64,000 nt of DNA. Source: Mycobacterium sp. 1164985.4. Lineage in GTDB: Bacteria; Actinomycetota; Actinomycetes; Mycobacteriales; Mycobacteriaceae. The position numbers were made by a program, and so were the translations under genes. The DNA is taken from assembly GCF_001668575.1 (NCBI RefSeq), contig NZ_LZMD01000060.1, forward strand, positions 62,001-126,000, in the 5' to 3' direction. This document shows, piece after piece, positions 47,542-56,516 of the stretch (position 1 is its first letter; every line of letters starts with the position of its first letter). A model generated the notes under the pieces. It searched no databases, had not been told where the DNA came from, and worked only from the letters and a program-made list of their open reading frames with translations.

Positions 47542-47831
47542 GACCACTTGCGAGTCGGGCCTCGTGTGCCCCGGTGCGCCCAGCACGGCGTGTGCCAGTG
47601 TCGACGCTCGTCGAGCGCCCGCTCCCCCTCCTCGGCCGGTAACACCACGAGATGCGCTGTCCCGGGCCGGATTTCATGGTCACATCCCGGGCACCGGTAC
47701 GTTTTCGTAGCGCGCGCGGCGGCGATCGGGCGCACCTCGTATTCGTAGCCGTCCGGCCCGATCTCGATCCGGCGGGGCGCCGGCAACGGCGGCGGACGCT
47801 CGGAACGCCGATGAGGGCGCTTGCGGGGCAT
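47538..47831 (-). CDS. Small basic zinc-ribbon-like protein beside nucS
   Basis: A 97-residue Arg/Pro-rich protein. TYRCPGCDHEIRPGTAH gives a CxxC plus His, and RRHWHTPCW gives His and Cys, a likely zinc-binding set. Similar small genes follow nucS in other actinobacteria. ATG 47831 overlaps the nucS stop (ATGA), so the two are translationally coupled. A nucleic-acid-related role is a guess from composition and partner. Confidence 0.75.
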   Translation of the reverse strand: MPRKRPHRRSERPPPLPAPRRIEIGPDGYEYEVRPIAAARATKTYRCPGCDHEIRPGTAHLVVLPAEEGERALDERRHWHTPCWAHRGTRGPTRKWS

Positions 47832-48502
47832 CAGAACAGCCGGAACTCGTCGCTGTCCATGCCGCGCATCTTGTCGTAGTCGAGCGTGAGGCAGCGGATG
47901 CCGCGGTCGGTGGCCAGCGTGCGCGCCTGCGGCTTGATCTGCTGGGCTGCGAAGACGCCGCTGACCGGGGCCAGCAGGCTGTCGCGGTTGAGCAGCTCGA
48001 GGTAGCGGGTGAGCTGTTCCACCCCGTCGATCTCGCCGCGGCGCTTGATCTCGACCGCGACGGACCCGCCGTTCGGGTCGCGGCACAACAGGTCGACCGG
48101 GCCGATCGCGGTCATGTACTCGCGGCGGACCAGCGTGTAACCCTCACCGAGCAGCTCGACGTGCTCGGCCAGCAGCTCCTGAAGGTGGGCCTCCACGCCG
48201 TCCTTGACCAGACCGGGATCGACTCCGAGCTCGTGCGTGGAGTCGTGCTCGATGTCCTCGACGGTGATCCGCAACTGCTCCCCGGCCTTGTTTTCGACCA
48301 CCCAGACGGTCTCGGGCCCCGAGGTGTCCTCGGTGAGCCGACACGGCGGGGTCATCCAGTTCAACGGCTTGTAGGCACGGTCGTCGGCGTGCACGCTCAC
48401 CGAACCATCCGCCTTGATCAGCAGCAGCCGCCGCGCCGAAGGCAGGTGTGCGGTCAGGCGTCCGACGTAGTCGACGCTGCACTGGGCGATCACGAGACGC
48501 AC
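47831..48502 (-). CDS. nucS: Mismatch endonuclease NucS/EndoMS
   Basis: A 223-residue endonuclease that replaces MutS-MutL in mycobacterial mismatch repair, cutting both strands at mismatches. The catalytic PD-ExK set is in GPVDLLCRD and VAVEIKR, and the N-terminal [15 protein letters not shown] domain is typical. The C-terminus, EFRLF, resembles a beta-clamp-binding tail. GTG 48502. Complete. Confidence 0.96.
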   Translation of the reverse strand: MRLVIAQCSVDYVGRLTAHLPSARRLLLIKADGSVSVHADDRAYKPLNWMTPPCRLTEDTSGPETVWVVENKAGEQLRITVEDIEHDSTHELGVDPGLVKDGVEAHLQELLAEHVELLGEGYTLVRREYMTAIGPVDLLCRDPNGGSVAVEIKRRGEIDGVEQLTRYLELLNRDSLLAPVSGVFAAQQIKPQARTLATDRGIRCLTLDYDKMRGMDSDEFRLF

Positions 48503-48547
48503 CCGACCACCTTAGGTGGCCGATCGGCAATTTAGGCTGAGGGGACG

Positions 48548-50152
48548 ATGACCGCCAATAGGAGCGTCGCACACAGGCTGGGTCGCGTCCTGGAGAAGGT
48601 CACGCGCCAGAGTGGACGGCTGACCGACGCCCCGGACTACGGGTCATGGCTGCTGGGCAAGGAATCCGAAAGCCAGCATCGGCGTCGCATCAGGATCCAG
48701 ATCATCCTGACGACGATCGTGGTGATCGCCAACCTGATCGGCATCGGCGTCGCGGTCCTCGTTGTCACCGTGACGTTCCCGGTTCCCAGCGTCTTCGACC
48801 CCGACGTCCGCTGGATCACCGCGATCGTGGCGCCCGCCTACATCCTGGCCGCGCTCGTGGTCGGCGTCATCTGGGCGACCCTCCGGGTGATGAACAACGT
48901 GCGTTGGGCCATCGAGGAGCGCACACCAACCCTGCGCGATCAGCGCAACACGTTCTACGCGCCATGGCGGCTCACGCGGGTGCTGCTCGCGCTGTGGGGC
49001 GTGGGCACCGCGCTGATCACCCTGCTGTACGGGTTGGTGGACGTGAACTTCATCCCGAAGGTCGCGCTCGGCATCAGCTTTCCCGGCATCGTGGTGTCGG
49101 CGAGCTGTTACCTCTTCACCGAGTTCGCGCTTCGGCCCGTGGCCGCCCAGGCGCTCGAGGCGGGCCGCCCGCCGCGCCGGTTCGCCGCGGGGATCATGGG
49201 CCGCACGATGTTGGTGTGGGCGTTGGGATCCGGGGTCCCGGTGCTCGGCATCCTGCTGGCAGCGATCCTCACCCTGGCTCTGCGCAATGTGACCCCGACG
49301 CAGTTCACCGTCGCCGTGATCATCCTGGCACTGTTCGCGTTGGCATTCGGTTTCGTGCTGATGTGGATCCTGTCGTGGTTGACCGCGACGCCGCTACGGA
49401 CCGTGCGCGCCGCGCTCAAACACGTCGAGCGCGGCGACATGAACTGCGATCTGGTCGTTTTCGACGGCACCGAACTCGGTGAGCTGCAACGGGGATTCAA
49501 CTCGATGGTGCAGGGGCTGAAGGAACGCGAGCGCCTGCGCGACATCTTCGGACGCCACGTCGGACGCGAGGTCGCCGCCGAGGCGGAAAAGCAGCGGCCC
49601 AAACTCGGCGGCGAGGAGCGTCACGTCGCGGTGATCTTCGTCGACATCATCGGGTCGACGAAGTTGGTCACGGCCAAACGCGCCACCGAGGTCGTCGACC
49701 TGCTCAACCGGTTCTTCGCGGTGGTCGTCGAGGAGGTCGACCGCCACCACGGCTTCGTCAACAAGTTCGAAGGTGACGGTGCGCTCGCGGTGTTCGGCGC
49801 CCCGGTGCGGCTGGAGAACCCCGAGGATTCGGCGCTGGCCGCCGCCAGGGCGATCGCCCGCCGCATTCACGAGGAGGTGCCCGAGTTCGACGCCGGCATC
49901 GGGGTGGCCGCAGGCGAGGCGGTGGCGGGCAATGTCGGGGCCAGGGAACGCTTCGAGTACACCGTGATCGGCGAGCCCGTCAACGAGGCGGCCCGGCTGT
50001 GCGAACTGGCCAAGGAGACACCGGGTCACGTCCTCGCCAGCGCGGACGCGATATCCGGTGCCGGCGAAAGCGAGTGTGCACATTGGCGATTGGGTGACGA
50101 GGTGACACTGCGCGGGCACGACGAGCCGACGCGGTTGGCCCTACCCGCCTGA
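48548..50152 (+). CDS. Membrane adenylate cyclase (Rv1320c type)
   Basis: A 534-residue protein with about six TM helices in the first 285 residues, a HAMP domain (ATPLRTVRAALKHVERGD to RGFNSMVQGL) and a class III cyclase domain: VDIIGSTKL and KFEGDGALAVFG carry the metal Asps, GEPVNEAARL the transition-state residues. It should make cAMP in response to membrane signals. It is a full-length relative of the partial gene at 1-963. Its 3' end overlaps the glutaminase gene by 12 bp. Confidence 0.95.
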   Translation: MTANRSVAHRLGRVLEKVTRQSGRLTDAPDYGSWLLGKESESQHRRRIRIQIILTTIVVIANLIGIGVAVLVVTVTFPVPSVFDPDVRWITAIVAPAYILAALVVGVIWATLRVMNNVRWAIEERTPTLRDQRNTFYAPWRLTRVLLALWGVGTALITLLYGLVDVNFIPKVALGISFPGIVVSASCYLFTEFALRPVAAQALEAGRPPRRFAAGIMGRTMLVWALGSGVPVLGILLAAILTLALRNVTPTQFTVAVIILALFALAFGFVLMWILSWLTATPLRTVRAALKHVERGDMNCDLVVFDGTELGELQRGFNSMVQGLKERERLRDIFGRHVGREVAAEAEKQRPKLGGEERHVAVIFVDIIGSTKLVTAKRATEVVDLLNRFFAVVVEEVDRHHGFVNKFEGDGALAVFGAPVRLENPEDSALAAARAIARRIHEEVPEFDAGIGVAAGEAVAGNVGARERFEYTVIGEPVNEAARLCELAKETPGHVLASADAISGAGESECAHWRLGDEVTLRGHDEPTRLALPA

Positions 50153-51430
50153 CACCCCGGGCGCGGTCGCCGCGGCGCGGAGCGCCTCGTCGAGGCTCCC
50201 GAACACCCGGGCGACCGTGCCTTCCGTCGGAGTCTCCTCCAGAACCCGGTCGGGATCGACGACGAATCCCTCCTTGCCCGCGGCGACGAGCGACTCGCGC
50301 ATGCCGGCGAACATGCGACGCGCGGCGTCGTCGATGTCGTCGACCCGCGACAACTCGAGGATGGCGACGTCGAACGCGTCGCGTTCGCGTTCCACCCTGC
50401 GCAGCACCTGCTCGGCCCCCGCGAACAGCAGGTCGCCGTGCAGCTCGAAGATCCGCACGCCCGCGGCGACGTCGTACGCATTGCGGATCGTGGAGCGGGA
50501 CTCGCGGGTGTGCGCTAAGAAGTGCAGCCCCAGGTTCGCCGACATACTGCGGCACACCTGTACGCCCCGCACGCTGTTGCCCTTGGCGTCCAGCAGCGGT
50601 GAGTACACCCCGATGCCGAGCTGTCCGGGGAGCACGGCCGCGATGCCGCCGCCGACACCGCTCTTCGCGGGCATGCCGACGGCGCTCACCCAGTCGCCCG
50701 TGGCGTCGTACATGCCGCAGGTGGTCATCACGCTCAGCGTGCGCTGCACGACCGCCGCGGTGGTCACGCGTCGGCCCGTCACCGGTTCGACGCCACCACG
50801 CGCCAGAGTCGCGGCCATCCTGGCCAGATCCGTGCTCGTCACCTCGATCGAGCACTGCCGGAAGTAGACGTCCAGAATCTCGTCCGGGTCACCGTCGAGA
50901 ACGCCGAAACTCTGCAGCATATAGGCGATCGCGCGGTTGCGGCTGCCGCTCGCTTGCTCCGAGGTGTAGACCCCGTGATCGACGGCGAGTTCGCGGCCCG
51001 CGAACGTCGAATAGAACTCGTGGATCTTGGCGAACCGGTCGTCGGCCGTGGCCCCGGGAACGAGGGAGACCGCGGCGATCGCACCGGCGTTGATCATCGC
51101 GTTCTTCGGTGTCTTCGTGCTCTCGTCGACGCTTATCTCGTTGAACGCCTCACCAGAGGGTTCGACCCCGATCTTGGCGTCCACGGCGTCCATGCCGATG
51201 CACTCGAGCGCGAGCGCGTAGGTGAACGGTTTGGACACCGATTGGATGGTGAATTCGACTGCAGTGTCGCCGGACTCGTAGACATAGCCGTCAGCCATGG
51301 ACAGCGACAGGCCGAATCCGTCGGGGTCGACGCGGTCGAGTTCCGGGATGTAGTCGGCCAGCTTGCCGTCGTTGTTGTCGGCTTGTTCCGCGCGGATCTG
51401 GTCCAGGTACCGCTGCACCAGTTCGGCCAT
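50141..51430 (-). CDS. glsA: Glutaminase with C-terminal STAS domain
   Basis: A 429-residue fusion. Residues 1-305 are a serine-type glutaminase (glutamine to glutamate and ammonia) with catalytic Ser in QSVSKPF, NAMINAGAI and MPAKSGVGGG; residues about 320-425 form a STAS domain (RIFELHGDLLFAGAE, ILELSRVDDID), a known architecture in some bacterial glutaminases. STAS may control oligomerisation. ATG 51430. It is not at this position in M. tuberculosis, as far as I recall. Confidence 0.93.
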   Translation of the reverse strand: MAELVQRYLDQIRAEQADNNDGKLADYIPELDRVDPDGFGLSLSMADGYVYESGDTAVEFTIQSVSKPFTYALALECIGMDAVDAKIGVEPSGEAFNEISVDESTKTPKNAMINAGAIAAVSLVPGATADDRFAKIHEFYSTFAGRELAVDHGVYTSEQASGSRNRAIAYMLQSFGVLDGDPDEILDVYFRQCSIEVTSTDLARMAATLARGGVEPVTGRRVTTAAVVQRTLSVMTTCGMYDATGDWVSAVGMPAKSGVGGGIAAVLPGQLGIGVYSPLLDAKGNSVRGVQVCRSMSANLGLHFLAHTRESRSTIRNAYDVAAGVRIFELHGDLLFAGAEQVLRRVERERDAFDVAILELSRVDDIDDAARRMFAGMRESLVAAGKEGFVVDPDRVLEETPTEGTVARVFGSLDEALRAAATAPGVSGG

Positions 51431-51439
51431 GAGCGAATC

Positions 51440-52873
51440 CTAGGACGGCACCCAGTTGCCGTGGAAGCCCGCGGGCACGCGGTGGGGCAGCTTGATGCTC
51501 GCGACGTCTTCGAGGGTCTGCGCGTCGAGCAGAGCCAACTCGCTGCGGTCGGTGCGACGGTCGTAGACATAGCCCATCAGCACGCCGTCATCCTCGGCGG
51601 CGTCGGCCGACAACGGTTCGAAAACGAACTCCCCGAGCACCTTTCCCGTACCGAACGACCGCGACTGGGTACGGTCGCCGACGAAGTCGTGCTTGAGCAG
51701 GACGTCGCCGGCCTCACCGTCTGCGACGCTGGGGGCGTACCCGTAGCGGTGGCGCTTACCGACCCGGCGTTCGTCGACACGCGGGAACTCCTGCCCACGA
51801 TCGTCGATGCGCGATTCGCGGACCTTACCGTCGGCGAGGTCGACCGTCCAGCGATCGAGCGTCGGGGGTCCCTCGTCCGGGCCGAGGTGGTTGGTGTCGA
51901 ACATCTTCGGATGCCGCACGACGTCGAGCACGATGGTTCCGTCGTCGTCATAGGCGTTCATCGGATGGAACACGTAGCAGGGTTCGACGTCGAACCAGCG
52001 CACATCGGCATTGCCTCCGTCACGTGGCATCACGCCGATCCGCGCGGGGTAGCGCGGATTCCAGGAGTACGGGAACCGGCGATCTTTGGTCTCGCCGCGC
52101 GGCTGCCGCGCGCTGACCGGATCAGGAATGCGCACCCGCCCGATGAGGGACGACAACACGAGCCGCGAGACGAGGCGCAGACCGCGCGGCACCGTCATCT
52201 GCACCGCCGTCTCGGCGTCGAACGTCACCGGTAGGTCGTAGAACACGACATGGTTCTCGGTCAGCGAGAAGTCGTGCATCATCGGGCTGCCCGCGACCTC
52301 GATGTCGACAGTGCGCCGTGCGCGCCCGTCGGCGCCGATCACCGAGTACTGCACGGTGTTGCCGCGGTACATGCTGTACGAAACGGCGTGCAGCTCAACT
52401 GTTTCCGGATCGCGCTTGGGATGCGCTGTGTACCCGCCGGTCAGCGTGCCGTCGAAATCACATGCCCCGACGGTGTCCAGTTCGTCGGTGAGTTCGACGG
52501 TGGTGACACCGGACTCGATCAACGCGAGTGTCTTACCCGCGTGCCCGATGACATTGGTGTTCGCACCGATGCCCGAGATCGGGAAATCGCCCCTCGGCGA
52601 CTTCTCCCCCAGCGCCCTAGCGGTCTGCGGACCACGGACCCACCGGTTTCGGTACCACTCCGCCCGGCCTTCGCGGATGCGGATGCCATGCACCATTCCG
52701 TCGCCGATGAACCAGTGGTACAGCTCGGGATCGAGCGCTCCGATCGGGTTCGGCCCGTTGCGCAGGTACCGGCCGTCGAGATGGTCGGGAATCGTCCCGA
52801 CGACCTCGAGATCGGTCAGCGTGTGCTCTTCGTGGATCGGCGCGAAGGCGCCTTCGAGGTAACGGTTCGTCAT
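51440..52873 (-). CDS. Carotenoid-cleavage-type oxygenase
   Basis: A 477-residue non-haem iron oxygenase of the carotenoid/lignostilbene cleavage family. Four metal His are in TAHPK, MHDFSLTENH, FHPMNAY and the C-terminal FHGNW; RYLRNGPNP at the N-terminus is characteristic. It cleaves a C=C bond in apocarotenoids or stilbenoids. It is divergent from a TetR gene with two operator-like palindromes between. It ends 10 bp before the glutaminase start. Confidence 0.93.
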   Translation of the reverse strand: MTNRYLEGAFAPIHEEHTLTDLEVVGTIPDHLDGRYLRNGPNPIGALDPELYHWFIGDGMVHGIRIREGRAEWYRNRWVRGPQTARALGEKSPRGDFPISGIGANTNVIGHAGKTLALIESGVTTVELTDELDTVGACDFDGTLTGGYTAHPKRDPETVELHAVSYSMYRGNTVQYSVIGADGRARRTVDIEVAGSPMMHDFSLTENHVVFYDLPVTFDAETAVQMTVPRGLRLVSRLVLSSLIGRVRIPDPVSARQPRGETKDRRFPYSWNPRYPARIGVMPRDGGNADVRWFDVEPCYVFHPMNAYDDDGTIVLDVVRHPKMFDTNHLGPDEGPPTLDRWTVDLADGKVRESRIDDRGQEFPRVDERRVGKRHRYGYAPSVADGEAGDVLLKHDFVGDRTQSRSFGTGKVLGEFVFEPLSADAAEDDGVLMGYVYDRRTDRSELALLDAQTLEDVASIKLPHRVPAGFHGNWVPS

Positions 52874-52885
52874 CGGGACACCCTT

Positions 52886-52923
52886 ATAACAGCGTTATGG
52901 TGTGTCCTGTATAACACCGTTAT
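52886..52923. promoter_or_regulatory. Twin ATAAC-N3-GTTAT operator for divergent oxygenase/TetR
   Basis: ATAACAGCGTTAT (52886-52898) and ATAACACCGTTAT (52911-52923) are near-identical palindromes 25 bp apart, in the 56-bp gap between starts at 52873 and 52930. Such paired sites are typical for a TetR dimer pair repressing both directions. Confidence 0.75.
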
Positions 52924-52929
52924 GGCAGC

Positions 52930-53601
52930 ATGGCAAGGGTGAACGGCGGTGGTCCGCGGGAGCAGCTGGTCGAAGCCGGCATCCGCATCCTCGAACGAGA
53001 TGGTCTGGCCGCCCTCAGCGCGCGCAAGCTCGCCGCCGAGACCGGGACCTCCACGATGGCGGTGTACACGCATTTCGGTGGGATGTCGGGGCTGATCGAC
53101 GCGATTGCCGGAGAATCGTTCGTCCGCTTCACGCGCGCGTTGACCGAGGTGCCCCAGACCGAGGATCCCGTCGCCGACTTCTTCGTGATGGGCGGGCGCT
53201 ACCGCGAATTCGCGCTGCAGAACCCGCAGCGCTACCAGATGATGTTCGGCACGGCGGCCGAGTCATTGAACCGGTATCACGCCGACCTCACCGTCACCGG
53301 CAGTGCGACCGCCCGCAGCGAGTGGGCGATGTCGTTCGAGGCGCTCCTCGACGGCGTGCGCCGGATGATCGAGGCCGACCGCATCCGCGACGACGGCGAG
53401 GCCGCGGTCGCGGGACGGCTGTGGAGCATCAGCCACGGTGCGGTGCTTCTCGAGATCGCGGGCTTCTTCGGGCACGAGGGCCACGGCCTGACGCAGATAC
53501 TCGGCCCGCTGATCGTCGACACGCTGGTCGGCATGGGCGACGAGCGTGACCGGACCATGGAGTCGCTGAGCGCCGCGCTGGCCACGCTGCCCGAACAGTA
53601 G
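52930..53601 (+). CDS. TetR-family regulator of the carotenoid oxygenase
   Basis: A 223-residue TetR protein with HTH ALSARKLAAETGTSTMAVYT and a C-terminal domain like the TetR_C_13/WHG group (ENPQRYQMMFG-type segment QNPQRYQMMFGT). ATG 52930 follows the twin operator at once, with no SD, so initiation may be leaderless. Likely represses itself and the oxygenase, responding to an apocarotenoid-like ligand. Confidence 0.88.
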   Translation: MARVNGGGPREQLVEAGIRILERDGLAALSARKLAAETGTSTMAVYTHFGGMSGLIDAIAGESFVRFTRALTEVPQTEDPVADFFVMGGRYREFALQNPQRYQMMFGTAAESLNRYHADLTVTGSATARSEWAMSFEALLDGVRRMIEADRIRDDGEAAVAGRLWSISHGAVLLEIAGFFGHEGHGLTQILGPLIVDTLVGMGDERDRTMESLSAALATLPEQ

Positions 53602-53618
53602 GCGCTACTAGCCGGCGC

Positions 53619-55067
53619 TCACCCGAGCCGTTGGAGTTCGATCGGCAATGAGTCGGCGGGGGTCGGCCCGGTGCCCCACGTGAGCGGGACGCGGTACCCG
53701 TCGCGCACGCTCCAACGGAACCGGCGCAACAGCTTGAGCATCACGGTCTTGACCGTCATGTCGGCGAACTGCTGGCCGATGCACTTGTGGGCGCCCCCGC
53801 CGAAGGGCGCGAATGCGTACCGGTTGACGGCCACGCGGTTGTCGGCGTCGCTGAACCGCGAGGGGTCGAACGTGTCGGGGGCGGGCCACCAGTCGGGCAG
53901 CCGCATCGACGCGTGCACACTGATCGCGATCTGGCTCTTGCGCGGGATGTAGTGTCCGCAGATCTCGGTGTCGCGGATGGCCTGTCGGAACAGGGTTCCG
54001 GCAGGGGCGTACATACGCAGGACCTCCTTGAACGCCGCGTCCAGCATCGGGTACCGCTCGAGGTCGTCGAGGGTGGGCGCGTCGATCGGACGATCGACGG
54101 CCTCTTCCCAAAGAATGTTCTGCCAGTGCGTATTTCGGCCCAGCTCGTAGACGAGCATGGCCAGCGCGATCGCCGTGGTGTCGTGAGCGGCCATCAGCAG
54201 GAAGATCATGTGGTTGACGATGTCGGCGTCGGTGAAGCGTTGCCCGTCTTCGGATTCGCTGCGGCACAGCATCGAGAACAAATCGGTGCCGTCGCCCCGG
54301 CGCCGGTCCGCGATCTGCCCGCCGAAGTAACGCTCGAGGCGCTTGCGAGCCCGCAGGCCGCGCGCCCACGTCCCGCCGGGAACGTCCGCGCGGATGATCG
54401 CCTGGCCGCCGTGGACGGTGTCGTGGAAGTCGCCGATGAGTTGATCGGATTCCGCGCCGAGCGCGGTCCCGACGAACACCTCGGCGGCCTGTCGCAACAG
54501 CAGTTGCTTGATCGACGGATACATCGGGAATCGGGTGGCCGGTTGCCATGTCGCCAGACCGCGGTCGATGCCGTCGGCGGTGCACGCGAGATACGTGTTG
54601 AGCGCCGTGCGCGTGAACGCCCGCTGCATGATGCGTCGATGATCGCGGTGTTCCTCGAAGTCGAGCAGCATGATGCCGCGATGGAAGAAGGGGCCGATCA
54701 CCGGTTGCCATCCGCGCGTGCTCGACAGCGCCTTGTCGCGATTGACCCACGCGGCCTCGAGCGCTTCGGGTCCCATCAGCGCGACGACGCGAAACCCAAC
54801 GCCGCCGGCCCACGACACCGGGCCGTACTTCGCGTAGCGGTGCCGTGCGAACTCCAGCGGATCGGCGAGCGAGGCGAGGACATGGCCGAGGTACGGCGCC
54901 CCGTAGTTGCCCATCACCGGGGCCAGTCCCGACCCAGCCGGCGGTTTGGCCAGCGGGCGGTCGGGGCTCGGCCAGCGGTTCGCGATCGACGCGCCCATTC
55001 CCTGAAGTCGTTGCCGCGCGTCGACCAGTGAGGTCGGCGGAGCGACGGCATCCAGGAGGTTGATCAT
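53619..55067 (-). CDS. Cytochrome P450, CYP136-like
   Basis: A 482-residue P450, longer than the others. I-helix MAAHDTTAIA, ExxR in KEVLRMY, haem loop FGGGAHKCIG (thiolate about Cys429). The stretches WQPVIGPFFHRG and MLLDFEEHRDHRRIMQ recall M. tuberculosis Cyp136. ATG 55067 gives a normal N-terminus; 40 further codons upstream cross the operator-like site. It is divergent from a TetR gene, as cyp136 is in M. tuberculosis. Confidence 0.93.
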   Translation of the reverse strand: MINLLDAVAPPTSLVDARQRLQGMGASIANRWPSPDRPLAKPPAGSGLAPVMGNYGAPYLGHVLASLADPLEFARHRYAKYGPVSWAGGVGFRVVALMGPEALEAAWVNRDKALSSTRGWQPVIGPFFHRGIMLLDFEEHRDHRRIMQRAFTRTALNTYLACTADGIDRGLATWQPATRFPMYPSIKQLLLRQAAEVFVGTALGAESDQLIGDFHDTVHGGQAIIRADVPGGTWARGLRARKRLERYFGGQIADRRRGDGTDLFSMLCRSESEDGQRFTDADIVNHMIFLLMAAHDTTAIALAMLVYELGRNTHWQNILWEEAVDRPIDAPTLDDLERYPMLDAAFKEVLRMYAPAGTLFRQAIRDTEICGHYIPRKSQIAISVHASMRLPDWWPAPDTFDPSRFSDADNRVAVNRYAFAPFGGGAHKCIGQQFADMTVKTVMLKLLRRFRWSVRDGYRVPLTWGTGPTPADSLPIELQRLG

Positions 55068-55091
55068 CGGCCGAGCCCTTCGTCGACTATC

Positions 55092-55109
55092 TGGTACGTA
55101 ACCGTGCCA
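55092..55109. promoter_or_regulatory. Imperfect palindrome between P450 and TetR genes
   Basis: TGGTACGTAACCGTGCCA has matching TGGyACG/CGTrCCA half-sites. It lies 25 bp upstream of the P450 start in the divergent gap, where an operator is expected. Confidence 0.5.
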
Positions 55110-55171
55110 AATTTGCCGAACTGTTGTCAATGGCTTCTCCCTCGACGCGCCGGGGGTGCGACGATCGACCC

Positions 55172-55837
55172 ATGGCCCCGTCGTCACCGCGCAGCTACGG
55201 GGGCGTTTCCGGTGCGGAACGCCGCCAGCAACGCCGCTCGCGCCTGCTCGAGGCGGCCCTGGAGGTGATGGGCCGCGACGAGTGGCGCGACATCACCGTC
55301 GAGCGGCTGTGCGCCGACGCCGGACTCAACAAGCGGTACTTCTACGAAAGCTTCGCTGATGTCGACGCGGTCGCCGACGCGGTGATCGACGAGATCGCCG
55401 CGGCGGTGCGCGAGGCGACCGTGACGGCGGTGGCCGCTGCGCAGTCGGAATCCCTTGCACAACAGGCGTTCGTGGCTGTAGGCGCCCTCGTGCACAGCTT
55501 GGTCGACGACCCGCGTCGGGCGCGGGTGCTGTTGGGTGGCGTGGCGGCGACTCCGGCGATGCGCGCACACCGGGTCGCGGTGATGCGCAGCCTGACCGGT
55601 GTTCTGATCGGTCACGCGCGTGCCGTTCACGGTGTAGAACTCGAACACGATCCGCTGGCGTTGATCGCGCCCGCGTTCGTCGTCGGCGGCACCGCCGATG
55701 CGATCTTGGCCTTTGTCGATGGAAGCGCCCGCATCACGGTGGACGACCTCGTCTCGCAACTGACGACGCTGTGGTTGATCACCGGCGACGGAGCCGCCGG
55801 GGTCGCGCGAGCGCGGCTAGTCCAGGAACGCGACTGA
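55172..55837 (+). CDS. TetR-family transcriptional regulator
   Basis: A 221-residue TetR protein; the HTH is RLCADAGLNKRYFYESFAD in a region from about residue 15 to 62. ATG 55172 is chosen; ATG 55130 would add 14 residues. It is divergent from the CYP136-like gene and probably controls it through 55092-55109. Effector unknown. Confidence 0.85.
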   Translation: MAPSSPRSYGGVSGAERRQQRRSRLLEAALEVMGRDEWRDITVERLCADAGLNKRYFYESFADVDAVADAVIDEIAAAVREATVTAVAAAQSESLAQQAFVAVGALVHSLVDDPRRARVLLGGVAATPAMRAHRVAVMRSLTGVLIGHARAVHGVELEHDPLALIAPAFVVGGTADAILAFVDGSARITVDDLVSQLTTLWLITGDGAAGVARARLVQERD

Positions 55838-55888
55838 CAAAGGCGAGGTTTCGAGTTCTGCCGCAGATCGTCGATAAAAGGGTCACCC

Positions 55889-56407
55889 TCAGCTGTCGGT
55901 GTGCCCCTCTTCCGCCGGCAGAGGCGGCGGCAGGGGCTTCGCGGACGTCGTCGGCGTCGAATCCGCTGGGGGCGGCGACATTCCGGGCCCCGACGGAGAT
56001 GAGGAAGAAGAGGAGGCACCCTGAAAATCTAGCCACGCCTCGTCGCGGATGACCCGCGAGCCCTCCGCGAGAACCAGCGACTTCTCCGAGACGGTGTAGC
56101 TGAAGCCGTCGTTGTAAACCGTGAAAGTATCGCCCGATTTGGTGGCCATTCTGATCAGTTTCGCGCCGTCGCGCAGCCGCACGCCACGGTATTCGTAGCT
56201 GCCCTTGGGCGTCTTGCAGATCGCCACCCGCGAGGTCGCGGTGGTGCCGTAAACCACGGCCTCGTCGGACGCGGCGCAACGCGCGGTCGAGTCGGCGTAA
56301 CCCTGGCCATCCGTCGCCGGCGCGGCGAGCGCCGGCGGCACGGCGAACACGGCCGCGGTCGAGCATGCGGCCACAGCACCAAGGAGAAGCAAGGTTGGTT
56401 TCGACAT
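55889..56407 (-). CDS. Secreted hypothetical protein with Ser/Pro-rich tail
   Basis: A 172-residue protein with a clear signal peptide (LLLLGAVAACSTAAVFAVPP, cleavage near ALA/AP), a compact domain of about 95 residues with two cysteines (TARCAAS and AICKTPKG) and repeated GVRLRDGAKLIRMA/GFSYTVSEKSLVLAEGS-type strands, then a Ser- and Pro-rich tail. Family not recognised; probably envelope or secreted. ATG 56407 used; the frame is open to 56443. Confidence 0.7.
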   Translation of the reverse strand: MSKPTLLLLGAVAACSTAAVFAVPPALAAPATDGQGYADSTARCAASDEAVVYGTTATSRVAICKTPKGSYEYRGVRLRDGAKLIRMATKSGDTFTVYNDGFSYTVSEKSLVLAEGSRVIRDEAWLDFQGASSSSSSPSGPGMSPPPADSTPTTSAKPLPPPLPAEEGHTDS

Positions 56408-56516
56408 CGCTTCCACGACACCACGACATTCCTCGTTGCGCACCTGAGATCGAGAAGCACGCTCGAATCGTTAGCGCGCCGAAACCGGTTCGTTAGCAGG
56501 GACTTCGAAGGTCCGC

